Origin: Microcaldota archaeon
GTDB taxonomy: Archaea > Micrarchaeota > Micrarchaeia > Micrarchaeales > Micrarchaeaceae
Direction of reading: 5' to 3'
Assembly (NCBI GenBank): GCA_021834785.1
Contig: JAKBRJ010000006.1
Coordinates: 1-40,513 of the forward strand
DNA: 40,513 bases
Shown: piece after piece, positions 1-7,752 of the stretch
How positions within the stretch are numbered: position 1 is the stretch's first letter
Layout: each line of letters begins with the position of its first letter
Notes under the pieces: model-generated
What the model was told of the DNA's origin: nothing
Databases searched by the model: none
The model's input: the letters and a program-made list of their open reading frames with translations, nothing else
Program-made: the position numbers and the translations under genes

Positions 1-2
1 CC

Positions 3-173
3 ATATCAAAAAGGATATTACAATACAAAAGGGCGATGAGGGAGAAGAAACTCGCCAACGATCCCAACAACAAACGCGAGATAATAGTAATAAAAGACAG
101 CCCGAATTCGTGGCACATGGAATGGCTCGATGAATACAAGAAATGCATTACCGATAGACTGGATAAAAAGTGA
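3..173 (+). CDS. C-terminal fragment of an unknown protein (5' end outside window)
   Basis: An open frame runs from the window edge to a TGA at 171-173 and gives 56 residues ending in DRLDKK. It is hydrophilic, with many Lys, Arg, Asp and Glu residues, and contains one tryptophan-bearing stretch, SPNSWHMEWLDEY. There is no membrane segment. No family is recognisable from this fragment. Codon use (AUA isoleucine, AGG arginine) matches the neighbouring genes, which supports real coding, but without the 5' part the frame is only moderately certain. Confidence 0.5.
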   Translation: MSKRILQYKRAMREKKLANDPNNKREIIVIKDSPNSWHMEWLDEYKKCITDRLDKK

Positions 174-224
174 ATGCACCATGAGCACAACAAGCAGATA
201 TGCGTGCCATGAGAGTAGATAAAG

Positions 225-274
225 TTTATATATCTATTTAGGCAATATAGCTTTGGAAGAGTCATATTTATAAG
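225..274 (+). promoter_or_regulatory. Candidate TATA boxes upstream of dnaG
   Basis: Two A/T-rich archaeal TATA-like boxes stand out in the 263-nt gap before dnaG: TTTATATATC at 225-234 and ATTTATAAG at 266-274. With a usual spacing of about 25 nt, transcription would start near 255 or 295, leaving a leader of roughly 140-180 nt before the ATG at 437. The leader contains a 12-bp palindrome, CATTAATTAATG, at 354-365. I recognise no known structured RNA in it. Confidence 0.4.
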
Positions 275-436
275 GTGCAATCAATGTATTTTTTGGGTAT
301 TAAAAGAGTCCAGTGCTCTGTGCGTGGATGCGTACAGCATGGCGAATTACACTCATTAATTAATGCTGAAACTTTACTTGAATAAACACCCTATCTGTAT
401 GCCTGTTCCTGAAGAAGTCAGTAGGAGTGATTTATC

Positions 437-1948
437 ATGGCTAAAACATACATAGATATAGTAAAATATATGATTGAAGCGAAATTCAACATATCCGGAT
501 CAGTAGAGAAACCGGACATAATAGGCGCAATATTTGGCCAGACAGAAGGCCTTTTGGGCAGCGATCTTGACTTAAGGGAATTGCAAAAAAATGGCAAGAT
601 AGGAAGGATAGAGATAGACAGCGGATCGCAAGGCAACAAGACCTATGGGAAGCTGTTGCTTCCTTCGTCTTTGGGCAGGGTCGAGACATGCATACTGGCT
701 GCCGCGATAGAATCGGTAGACAGGGTAGGCCCGTTTGAAACAAATTTTAAGATAGAAAAGATAGAGGATACTAGGAACGAAAAGCGCACCCATGTCATAA
801 ACAGGGCAAAGGAGCTTGTCAAGAACCTGATGGAAAACGTAATACCAGACAGCAGGGAGATAAGCGACCTGGTCGAATCAGAAGTCAAATCCAGCACTGT
901 TGTATTTTATGGCCCGGATAACCTGCCCGCAGGCCCAGATATAAATAAAAATGAGAATCTTATAATCGTAGAAGGCAGGGCCGACGTAGTCAATCTGCTT
1001 AGGAGCGATATAGCTAACTGCATAGCAGTAGGAGGCGCGACAGGCAATATACCAAAGACCATACTTAACCTGTGCGCACAGAAGGAGGTTACATTATTCC
1101 TTGATGGCGATCACGGAGGAGATATGATCCTCAAGGGCATAACGAACATGGCGGAAGTCGATTATGTTGCCAGGGCCCCTGATGGAAAAGAGGTCGAAGA
1201 GCTGACCAGAAAGGAGATCATAAAGGCATTAAGGTCAAGGGTGCCTATAGAGCAGGTGCTTTCAGGGCAGAAATACAATTCCAGGCAGAATAACCATACG
1301 GCATCGCCACAGCCGAGCATAGCGCAGGCGGATGCCCATAAGGATTACCCGGAATCTCAAAACACCGATAAAGGAGAGAGGGAGAAACCATCCTCTTCAT
1401 ACCAGCAAAGGAACCCAAGGCAAAGGCAGAGAACATACGAAGGTGAAAAGGTAAACATGCCAAGCCCTTCTGAGATATCCAGCAGAATGTATGGCAGGCA
1501 ACGCGAAGAGCACAAAGAGCAAAGGATTGACGCACAGCATGAGCAAGCTGCCCGCCAACATGAATCTCAATCTAATATACCGCGCATCGGCGCAGATTCT
1601 GAAGAGCCTTCAGGCATAGACAGGATAGAATTTTCAGATGCTAAGCGTATGCCCTCGCCATCTGAAAAATATACTGTGGCATTGGCGGAGCTCAAGAACA
1701 CGCTTAGGGGAAGGCTCTTCTCAGAAGAGGGAAGGATGGTATCCGAAATCCCCATAAGGGAGTTAATATTGACGATACAGGACCATACGGATATAAAATC
1801 CATAGTGTTCGACGGCATAATAACGCAGCGTCTAGTAGAATTGGCATACAAGCAGGGCGTAAGGGAGATATACGGCATCCGTGCAAGCCAGCTAACAAAG
1901 AGATACGGAGACATGCTGCTTTACGCTGGCGAATCTGGAGTAGTATGA
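437..1948 (+). CDS. dnaG: Archaeal DnaG (Toprim-domain primase-like protein)
   Basis: This 503-residue protein matches archaeal DnaG, which has a Toprim catalytic core and in archaea is linked both to primer synthesis and to the RNA exosome. The Toprim motifs are visible: the glutamate in IIVEGRADVV (E179) and the acidic DGDHGGD at 223-229. Many archaeal DnaGs have DGDRGGD here, so His replaces Arg. Residues about 280-410 form a long, low-complexity, Gln/Glu/Ser/Pro-rich linker. Residues 411-503 are a conserved C-terminal domain ending in the REIYGIRASQLTKRYG region. The start is an ATG preceded by GGAGTGA, a reasonable ribosome site. The gene stands alone and is followed by a hairpin terminator. 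The family assignment is firm; the balance of exosome and replication roles in this organism is not known. Confidence 0.95.
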   Translation: MAKTYIDIVKYMIEAKFNISGSVEKPDIIGAIFGQTEGLLGSDLDLRELQKNGKIGRIEIDSGSQGNKTYGKLLLPSSLGRVETCILAAAIESVDRVGPFETNFKIEKIEDTRNEKRTHVINRAKELVKNLMENVIPDSREISDLVESEVKSSTVVFYGPDNLPAGPDINKNENLIIVEGRADVVNLLRSDIANCIAVGGATGNIPKTILNLCAQKEVTLFLDGDHGGDMILKGITNMAEVDYVARAPDGKEVEELTRKEIIKALRSRVPIEQVLSGQKYNSRQNNHTASPQPSIAQADAHKDYPESQNTDKGEREKPSSSYQQRNPRQRQRTYEGEKVNMPSPSEISSRMYGRQREEHKEQRIDAQHEQAARQHESQSNIPRIGADSEEPSGIDRIEFSDAKRMPSPSEKYTVALAELKNTLRGRLFSEEGRMVSEIPIRELILTIQDHTDIKSIVFDGIITQRLVELAYKQGVREIYGIRASQLTKRYGDMLLYAGESGVV

Positions 1949-1956
1949 AGTTGAAT

Positions 1957-1983
1957 GCCCTATCAATATAGGGCGCTTTTTTT
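1957..1983 (+). terminator. Hairpin plus T-run terminator after dnaG
   Basis: GCCCTAT (1957-1963) and ATAGGGC (1968-1974) form a perfect 7-bp stem around a 4-nt loop. A run of eight T residues follows at 1976-1983. It starts 9 nt after the dnaG stop codon and resembles an intrinsic terminator. Confidence 0.6.
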
Positions 1984-2010
1984 ATTTGGCTCATTTCTTA
2001 TTTGCAATAG

Positions 2011-2020
2011 CTTTAAATAT
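2011..2020 (+). promoter_or_regulatory. TATA box of the PadR/ABC operon
   Basis: CTTTAAATAT lies about 60 nt before the first gene of the operon. Standard spacing would put the transcription start near 2040, inside the palindrome at 2023-2058. Confidence 0.5.
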
Positions 2021-2022
2021 TG

Positions 2023-2058
2023 ATAGTTTAAAATAAAACTAGTTTATTTTTAAACTAT
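2023..2058 (+). promoter_or_regulatory. 36-bp near-perfect palindrome, probable operator
   Basis: Positions 2023-2058 read almost identically on both strands, with the centre at the ACTAGT of 2038-2043 and mismatches only at two symmetric base pairs in each arm. The element contains TAGTTTA at 2024-2030, TAGTTTA again at 2040-2046 and TAAACTA at 2051-2057. It begins 3 nt after the TATA box and covers the expected transcription start. The next gene encodes a winged-helix regulator, so autorepression by a dimer bound here is the simplest reading (inference). Confidence 0.65.
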
Positions 2059-2076
2059 AACCATCCTGGTCTTCAA

Positions 2077-2454
2077 ATGCCAAAATCCGGAGCTATCGCA
2101 AAGAATATTGAACCCGGAGGGTGGCATCCTTACATGGATAAGGAGCTGAGGCACATAATCCTAAAGGCCATAATACTGAATAAGATAAAACGGGGCAATG
2201 TCTATCCTTATTCGCTGATAAAAGATATATCAAAGCTCAATAACCTGAAGGTTCACTCTAAGGATATCAAAAATGACGTTTATAATGTAATATCGACACT
2301 TGAGAAATCGGGGTACATAAAGATTACGGCTAGGATTGAAAATGGAAGGCTAAAGAAGTATTTTACGCTTACAAAAAAAGGCGATACTGCACTGACGGAC
2401 ATCAAAAAAGGTTTCGACAGCGCAGTAAAAAGCCTGAAAAAGGCCCTAAGGTGA
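2077..2454 (+). CDS. PadR-like winged-helix transcriptional regulator
   Basis: The 125-residue basic protein has the shape of a PadR-type winged helix: LRHIILKAIILNKIKRGNVY as the first helices, then YSLIKDISK, a recognition region around DVYNVISTLEKSGYIK, and a wing at GRLKKYFTLTKKG. A short C-terminal helix could dimerise. PadR regulators often sit beside ABC drug exporters that they repress, and here an ABC ATPase gene begins 4 nt after the stop. The ATG at 2077 is used here. An ATG at 2134 (MDKELRHII), preceded by GGAGGGTG at longer spacing, would remove a 19-residue extension and is a real alternative. The palindrome upstream supports autoregulation. The inducing ligand is unknown. Confidence 0.75.
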   Translation: MPKSGAIAKNIEPGGWHPYMDKELRHIILKAIILNKIKRGNVYPYSLIKDISKLNNLKVHSKDIKNDVYNVISTLEKSGYIKITARIENGRLKKYFTLTKKGDTALTDIKKGFDSAVKSLKKALR

Positions 2455-2458
2455 ATCT

Positions 2459-3442
2459 TTGGAGGATATAATAAAGGTCAACGACATAATCAAGAGGTTT
2501 GGAGATTTCACAGCTGTTGACAGCATAACCTTCAGCGTAAAGAAGGGAGAAATATTCGGCATATTGGGGCCGAACGGCGCAGGAAAAACGACAACCATAA
2601 ACATGATTCTCGGAATTCTTCGGGTAACACGTGGAAGCATATTGATTGATGGCATGGACAACATAAAGCATGCAACTGAAATAAAAAATATGATAGGCTT
2701 CATGACACAGGAGACCGTAGTGGATGCCGAGCTTACAGCATATAAAAATTTGGAGATCTTTGCAGATTTATACCACATAAAGGATGTAGACGGCAGAGTG
2801 ATGGAATCGCTGCGCGAGGGCGGGCTTACGGATTTCGCCAATTCTAAGGCAGGCTCTTTTTCAGGGGGCATGCAGCGCAGGCTGAATCTTGTAAAATCCA
2901 TGATACATCAGCCAAAGATACTCATACTTGATGAGCCCACAACTGGATTGGATGTCCAGAACAGGGTAGATATGTGGAAGCGCATAAAGGCTCTTGCCAA
3001 AAACGGAGTTACGGTAATATTGACAACCCAGTACCTAGAGGAAGCAGACCAGCTCTGCAATCGCATAGCCATAATAGACCATGGGAAGATAAAGGCGCTG
3101 GGAACTGCATCTGAACTTAAAAAATTGGTGAGCAACGAAAGCATATTGGATATAGTGACGGATGAAGGCTCGGTGAAGAAGGTTAGCGCCATACTTTCCA
3201 AGGAATTCAAACTGCAGGTAACCGAGAATATAGACAGGATAAATGCGCCAATAAAAGCGGATATTGCATTGCTTTCAAAGATTATTGCGTCGCTGACAAA
3301 AAACAAAATACAGATAATATCGATAGGCATACATCTTCCAACGTTGGACGACGTATTCATAAAATTGACGGGGGCGGGACTCCGCGATACGCTAGGCGAG
3401 CAGCAGTCAAACAGGTCAAGGATAATGAATATGCACGGATAG
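2459..3442 (+). CDS. ABC transporter ATP-binding protein, DrrA-like
   Basis: This 327-residue ATPase has all ABC motifs: Walker A GPNGAGKT at 37-44, Q-loop Q84, signature SFSGGMQRR at about 133-141 and Walker B ILILDEP at 154-160. The switch region reads TTQYLEEADQLCNRIAIIDHG, with Gln where most ABC ATPases have His. That is typical of the DrrA (daunorubicin-resistance) subfamily. The roughly 110-residue C-terminal part also fits DrrA. It should power the permease encoded 4 nt downstream. The start is a TTG at 2459 with AAGGTGA just before it; no ATG is available near the conserved N-terminus. The exported substrate cannot be read from the sequence. Confidence 0.9.
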   Translation: MEDIIKVNDIIKRFGDFTAVDSITFSVKKGEIFGILGPNGAGKTTTINMILGILRVTRGSILIDGMDNIKHATEIKNMIGFMTQETVVDAELTAYKNLEIFADLYHIKDVDGRVMESLREGGLTDFANSKAGSFSGGMQRRLNLVKSMIHQPKILILDEPTTGLDVQNRVDMWKRIKALAKNGVTVILTTQYLEEADQLCNRIAIIDHGKIKALGTASELKKLVSNESILDIVTDEGSVKKVSAILSKEFKLQVTENIDRINAPIKADIALLSKIIASLTKNKIQIISIGIHLPTLDDVFIKLTGAGLRDTLGEQQSNRSRIMNMHG

Positions 3443-3446
3443 TGGT

Positions 3447-4589
3447 ATGATGGACATAGAGAATACTTTTATTGATGCGTACACTATTTTCAGGCGCGAG
3501 ATGCTCGTATTCAAGAGCAACATCCGCGCCAACACCGTAAGAGCATTGATATTTCCGTTAATAATACTGGTATTTTTCGGAAATCTTGGATCTACTTCGT
3601 CAAATGTGCCTATTGCAGTAGTGAATCTGGCCAACAACCCCCAGTCGCTGCAATTCATAAATACATTGGAATCGCATTCCGCAGTTTCTATAAAAGCCAT
3701 AACAAACGAGAATGCAGCCATATCCATGCTCGGATCAGGCAGCGTTTACGTAGTCGTGGTTATAGCCCCGAATTTCGGGTCGTTCTCAAGCAGCTCAACG
3801 AGCATATACGAATATTACAGCAGTTCTGACATAACCGATGCAGGTTCTGCGTTAAGCTTCATACAGTTGCAAGCATCGAATTTTGGAGCACATGTAATAA
3901 GCAGGTCATCGGTGCAGTCGATGAGCCTTCCCTCTGCCCCGTCTAGCACAGTGAAAGAGGTCTCTTTATCTGGAACCAAGGCGTCATACGAGGAGTTTCT
4001 TGTTGCAGGGGTATTGGCTATGATTGTAGTCTTTGGTACGATGTTCGGCGGAGGTTTTTCTGTGATAACAGATAGGCAACTGGGCACTATGAAGGCTTTT
4101 CTTATAACCCCAGTTACAAAAACGTCCATAATATTGGGCAAGATGTTTTCCAGCACGCTTCAGGCCGTGCTCTACGTGATAGTCACGCTGGCAATAGCGT
4201 TCTTGCTTGGCTCATCTGTGGCCATGGGAATCATAGGCATAATATGGATATTCCTGCTCTCGTTTATCGTCGCACTTGGATTTAGTGCGTTATCAATAGC
4301 GCTGGCTGCAAACCTAAAAAAGGTTGAGTTATATGCCATAATAGCAAACGTCTTTACATTGCCCTTATGGTTCTTGAGCGGGGCGTTCTTCCCTGCATCC
4401 TCTATGCCGTCATGGATGCGCGTAATAAATGCAGTGGATCCGCTGACATATGCAGTAAATGGCATAAGGTCGATAATGCTAAACGGGACATACCCGTTAC
4501 CGATGATAGCGTTGGAGTTCGGCGTCCTCATAGGCTTTGCCATAGTGATGTTTGCAATATGCTTGAAGTCGTTCAAAAATACTATATGA
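3447..4589 (+). CDS. ABC-2 type permease, DrrB-like
   Basis: The 380-residue membrane protein has one N-terminal transmembrane helix (about 29-46, ALIFPLIILVFFGNLG). An external domain of about 130 residues rich in Ser and Ala follows, and then five or six helices from about residue 190 on. This is the layout of ABC2 permeases of the DrrB/YhgE-like group. The segment LWFLSGAFFPASSMPSWM matches the conserved C-terminal loop of ABC-2 permeases (LSGVFFP-like). The gene follows the ATPase by 4 nt, so the two form one exporter. The start could be the ATG at 3447 or the next codon at 3450. The large external domain suggests interaction with an extracellular partner, possibly the secreted protein encoded next. 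Confidence 0.85.
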   Translation: MMDIENTFIDAYTIFRREMLVFKSNIRANTVRALIFPLIILVFFGNLGSTSSNVPIAVVNLANNPQSLQFINTLESHSAVSIKAITNENAAISMLGSGSVYVVVVIAPNFGSFSSSSTSIYEYYSSSDITDAGSALSFIQLQASNFGAHVISRSSVQSMSLPSAPSSTVKEVSLSGTKASYEEFLVAGVLAMIVVFGTMFGGGFSVITDRQLGTMKAFLITPVTKTSIILGKMFSSTLQAVLYVIVTLAIAFLLGSSVAMGIIGIIWIFLLSFIVALGFSALSIALAANLKKVELYAIIANVFTLPLWFLSGAFFPASSMPSWMRVINAVDPLTYAVNGIRSIMLNGTYPLPMIALEFGVLIGFAIVMFAICLKSFKNTI

Positions 4590-4608
4590 TGATTAAACAG
4601 GTGAAAAA

Positions 4609-6273
4609 ATGTATACGAAAAGACCCTTATGGATGAATAGGATTGCTGCGCTTGCAGCTGTAATTTTTATGCTGATGTTCGCAATTTCGGCGTATGCCCA
4701 GACAACGTCTGCATTTGGAGGCGGCAACGGCGCTCTTTCGATAACTAATCTGCAGGTTTTGCCGCAGCCCGTTGTAGCTGGCGAAAATGTTACTGTGCAA
4801 TTCCAGCTATACAATTCGTATACCCAAACCTTGAACAATGTTAATTTGTATCTTCAGGCAGAGAACCCGATAATAAACGTTACGCCATCGCATTCATTCA
4901 TCACCGATACCATAGGGCAAGGCATATTTGGCGGGCTCGGCTACGATGTATTCGACTACACTCTACACATACCGAACTATCTTCCTTCCGGCGTATATAC
5001 GATAGATGTGATAGCAAATTACCAGACTTCGCAGGCCGATGGTTTTGGCACAACGCAGGAAGAGCCAGCCCAGTCCGTAATGCCGATAACAATATACGTG
5101 CATGGGCTTGCCAATGTGAATTTCAACATAGTGCCAGAAGGAAGCATAAGTCCTGGAGTGCCGTTTGCAGCCACATTAGAGGCAGTCAATTCTGGAGGCG
5201 GGACGGCGAGGAATATGACCGTAAAACTGCTTAGAGGGCCTATCATCGCAGTAGGATCAAGCACCATAAATTTCGGCAACGTGGGCCAAACGCCATCTGC
5301 ATCGCAGGTCATGCTGGAAGAAAACCAAAATATATCGCAGGGTACGAACTACCTAAACCTAAACGAGCATTATTCAACAGGATATGGGGCTAGTTATAAC
5401 TCAAATATCTCAGTGCCGATAGATGTAATTCTTAACAAGCCGGATATAATCGTCAGCGCCGTAAGCGCAACGCCACAAACACTGACACCCGGGTCAAACC
5501 AGACATTGGAGCTTCAGGTGCAGAATACAGGCACAGGCACGGCGAAAGACGTGCAAATTAACTTCATAAAGAACGGTTTCATAGCTCCGGATGGCTCTAC
5601 ATCCTCGCTCTTCTTAGGGACGCTTGCGCCAGGGCAATCAATGCCTGCAAGCCTGCTCGTAAAGGCATATGGGAATATGACTTCAAGCGGCAATGAAAAC
5701 CTGTCAACCGATGTGAGCTACAATTATTCAAATGGCATGAATCGGACATTATCCGTAGAGTACATACCGCTGCACCTCGCCGGAAGCGCAATGTTTAACG
5801 TTACTGCAGTATACTCAAATGCAGCCCCCGGTGCAACCTATGCTCCCTTGAAGTTTACCATAAAGAACGTAGGCAATGAGCCGGCCAATGGAGCTTACTT
5901 TACGCTGCAATCCATATACCCGATAACTGTCACGGATTCAAACGTATATGTAAATAGCATAGCGCCCGGAAGCTCAGAGAACGTTACATTCTACATAAGC
6001 GTAGATAAACAGAGTTCCGCTGGGGACTTTCCTGCCACAATATACGAGCAATGGAGGCAGCCGAACGGCGCGCTTACCCAGGAGTATTCTAGCTCAAACA
6101 ATTACTATGTGCCAATCGGCAGCACTGAAAGCAAAGGCTCAAGCGGCGCATCTGGGTATATTGCCTTAATCATAGTTATTTTGGCGATCGCATTTGTCGC
6201 AAACAGGACAATTAATATGCGCAAAAAAAGCACAAAAGTTAAAAAGGATGGACAAAAAAAGAATATGCTATAG
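4609..6273 (+). CDS. Secreted, membrane-anchored CARDB-like repeat protein
   Basis: The 554-residue protein begins with a signal peptide (basic MYTKRPLWMNR, hydrophobic 12-28, cleavage likely after AYA). It ends in one transmembrane helix at about 516-532 and a lysine-rich cytoplasmic tail. Between them are several beta-sandwich repeats of the CARDB/COG1361 kind, recognised by recurring phrases such as VQNTGTGTAKDVQINF and FTIKNVGNEPANGAYF. A dozen or so N-x-S/T sequons suggest glycosylation. It lies 19 nt after the permease gene and has a canonical GGTG five nucleotides before the ATG. It may be a surface partner or substrate of the DrrAB-like exporter; that role is inferred from position only. 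The family fixes the fold rather than the function. Confidence 0.75.
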   Translation: MYTKRPLWMNRIAALAAVIFMLMFAISAYAQTTSAFGGGNGALSITNLQVLPQPVVAGENVTVQFQLYNSYTQTLNNVNLYLQAENPIINVTPSHSFITDTIGQGIFGGLGYDVFDYTLHIPNYLPSGVYTIDVIANYQTSQADGFGTTQEEPAQSVMPITIYVHGLANVNFNIVPEGSISPGVPFAATLEAVNSGGGTARNMTVKLLRGPIIAVGSSTINFGNVGQTPSASQVMLEENQNISQGTNYLNLNEHYSTGYGASYNSNISVPIDVILNKPDIIVSAVSATPQTLTPGSNQTLELQVQNTGTGTAKDVQINFIKNGFIAPDGSTSSLFLGTLAPGQSMPASLLVKAYGNMTSSGNENLSTDVSYNYSNGMNRTLSVEYIPLHLAGSAMFNVTAVYSNAAPGATYAPLKFTIKNVGNEPANGAYFTLQSIYPITVTDSNVYVNSIAPGSSENVTFYISVDKQSSAGDFPATIYEQWRQPNGALTQEYSSSNNYYVPIGSTESKGSSGASGYIALIIVILAIAFVANRTINMRKKSTKVKKDGQKKNML

Positions 6274-6275
6274 AT

Positions 6276-6309
6276 AGGATTGGCATCCGCATGCGTGGCA
6301 TGCCAGCCT
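6276..6309 (+). other. Intergenic hairpin between CARDB-like gene and next gene
   Basis: TGGCAT (6281-6286) pairs with ATGCCA (6300-6305), and AGG/CCT extend the stem outward across a small bulge. The loop contains the palindrome CGCATGCG. No T-run follows, so it is more likely an RNA processing or stability element, or a weak attenuator, than a terminator. Confidence 0.35.
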
Positions 6310-6328
6310 AAACTGTATATGTGATGCA

Positions 6329-7201
6329 ATGGCAGATGTAATATCAGGAGTAGTGGACCCATTATTGAAGAAATATGGCGTGCCTATATGGGTAAAACCT
6401 TACCTAAATGAATACATCCGATCGGATCCGATAAATGCCATAAAAAGGGCCACAAGCTTTGTCGATGTAAAGAGGAAGAAGGGGCAGGTGACAAACAACA
6501 GCGTAGTGTTGCCAAACAATACTGTATTTAAAATCGAAAGCGTAGTAGGCATAGTGAGCTTATTCTTTTATGGGGAAGAGAGAAGCGTACAGATTGCAGA
6601 GAAATGGTCGTCAAAACCAGATTATCTAAACAAGGAATATGTGAAACACTTTTCCGAGATGGTTGAGATAGAAAAAAGGCATCTTCGCGCCATAAAGAAC
6701 CTCCTTGAAGGATTAGGGCATAAGCCCGTACCGCCTTCTGAAACAGTGAAAAAGGTATTTGACTATATAGAAAACCTCCAGGACTGGAACGAACGTCTTG
6801 TTGCAATGAACATAATAATAAAATCAACGTACGGCACTGCATTCGGTATGATGTTTTATAAGGTGTTCTATTTCGTAATGCCAGAGTATATGAGATCGTT
6901 CGGGAAGGCATTCGATTATCAGGGTGAGGAGATAGAGTGGGGTTTCGAAGAAGCGAAGCGCATAATATCAGAGAAGCGCATTGATGACGGCAGGCTTATC
7001 GAAATGACTGAAATTATACTTACGCTGATTTCAAAAACGATAAACTCTGAAATGCCATTTGCCGAAGAGGCAGGCATTATCAAAGAGGCTGAACTGCTAA
7101 AGAAAGTGGCGCTTGCATACCCATTGCATATATATTCCAATTTAGGCGTCGATATAGATATTGACAAAGAACTCTCAAAGATATATAAGGATTCTGAATG
7201 A
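6329..7201 (+). CDS. Helical protein of unknown function, possibly ferritin-like
   Basis: I do not recognise a named family. The 290-residue protein is mostly helical, with no signal peptide or clear transmembrane segment. Helix-forming stretches include 70-93 with a Glu pair at E83/E84, 105-130 with E115-K-R-H118 (an ExxH motif), 148-180 and 198-240. The order Glu-helix followed by an ExxH helix recalls one half of a ferritin-like di-iron site. The second ExxH is missing, however, so an intact di-iron centre is doubtful. The gene is last in the exporter operon, 55 nt after the CARDB-like gene. TGTGATG just before the ATG may serve as a weak ribosome site. The coding call is firm because of the length and matching codon use; the function is open. 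Confidence 0.7.
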   Translation: MADVISGVVDPLLKKYGVPIWVKPYLNEYIRSDPINAIKRATSFVDVKRKKGQVTNNSVVLPNNTVFKIESVVGIVSLFFYGEERSVQIAEKWSSKPDYLNKEYVKHFSEMVEIEKRHLRAIKNLLEGLGHKPVPPSETVKKVFDYIENLQDWNERLVAMNIIIKSTYGTAFGMMFYKVFYFVMPEYMRSFGKAFDYQGEEIEWGFEEAKRIISEKRIDDGRLIEMTEIILTLISKTINSEMPFAEEAGIIKEAELLKKVALAYPLHIYSNLGVDIDIDKELSKIYKDSE

Positions 7202-7242
7202 ATATTCCAGACCCCATTAACTGCAATAGCAATATCTGCGGA

Positions 7243-7255
7243 AGTTATAAATATC
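7243..7255 (+). promoter_or_regulatory. TATA box of alba
   Basis: TTATAAATAT at 7245-7254 would place transcription start near 7275-7280, leaving a leader of about 35-40 nt. That leader contains a GTGAT ribosome site just before the ATG of alba. Confidence 0.55.
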
Positions 7256-7315
7256 CTGCAAATCAATAGATAGGAAGTGCACATATCTTATGTTAACAAC
7301 AAGCGAGTGATATAA

Positions 7316-7615
7316 ATGGCTGAAAATACACAAAATCAGGAAAAGGCAAACGAGAATATAGTATATATAGGCAAAAAGCCAACGATGAACTACGTTCTGG
7401 CAGTAGTTACCCAGTTCAACAATGGCATGGCAGAAGTCGTATTAAAGGCCAGGGGCAATGCGATCTCCAAGGCAGTAGATGTAAAAGAGATAGTCACGAA
7501 TAAGTTCATGCCTGATCTTAAACTGAAGAATATATCTACTTCGTCAGAGGAGTTGACCAACGAAGATGGAACAAGATCTAAAGTCAGCGCAATACAGATC
7601 CTTTTGTGCAAATGA
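7316..7615 (+). CDS. albA: Alba family DNA/RNA-binding chromatin protein
   Basis: The 99-residue protein has the Alba signature. [20 protein letters not shown] includes the conserved lysine pair that contacts nucleic acid (K19/K20), followed by the [20 protein letters not shown] helix and a C-terminal SAIQILL strand. Alba dimers coat DNA and RNA in many archaea. The first 14 residues are a short polar extension. The ATG is preceded by GTGAT at good spacing and by a clear TATA box, and a hairpin terminator overlaps the stop codon, so the gene is probably transcribed alone and highly. A histone-fold gene occurs elsewhere in the same window, so this organism appears to carry both chromatin systems. 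Confidence 0.93.
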   Translation: MAENTQNQEKANENIVYIGKKPTMNYVLAVVTQFNNGMAEVVLKARGNAISKAVDVKEIVTNKFMPDLKLKNISTSSEELTNEDGTRSKVSAIQILLCK

Positions 7616-7643
7616 TGGCGATATGCCGTCATCTAATTCTTTT
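7612..7643 (+). terminator. Hairpin terminator overlapping the alba stop codon
   Basis: TGATGGC (7613-7619, including the TGA stop) pairs with GCCGTCA (7625-7631) around a 5-nt loop, with one G-T pair and an extra A-T at the base. T-rich sequence follows to about 7643 and again near 7650-7656. Confidence 0.5.
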
Positions 7644-7752
7644 ATTTGATTTTTTACAGAAATAAATCAAGGAATAAATATATTCGCTTTAAAAGGATAA
7701 TGCTGCATTCAATATCCTGCTTAATCGAGTATATGCTGCACAGGTGTTCACG

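Noticed and set aside
354..365. Palindrome CATTAATTAATG upstream of dnaG
   Set aside because: It is short and made almost wholly of A/T; with no regulator nearby it is not distinguishable from background.
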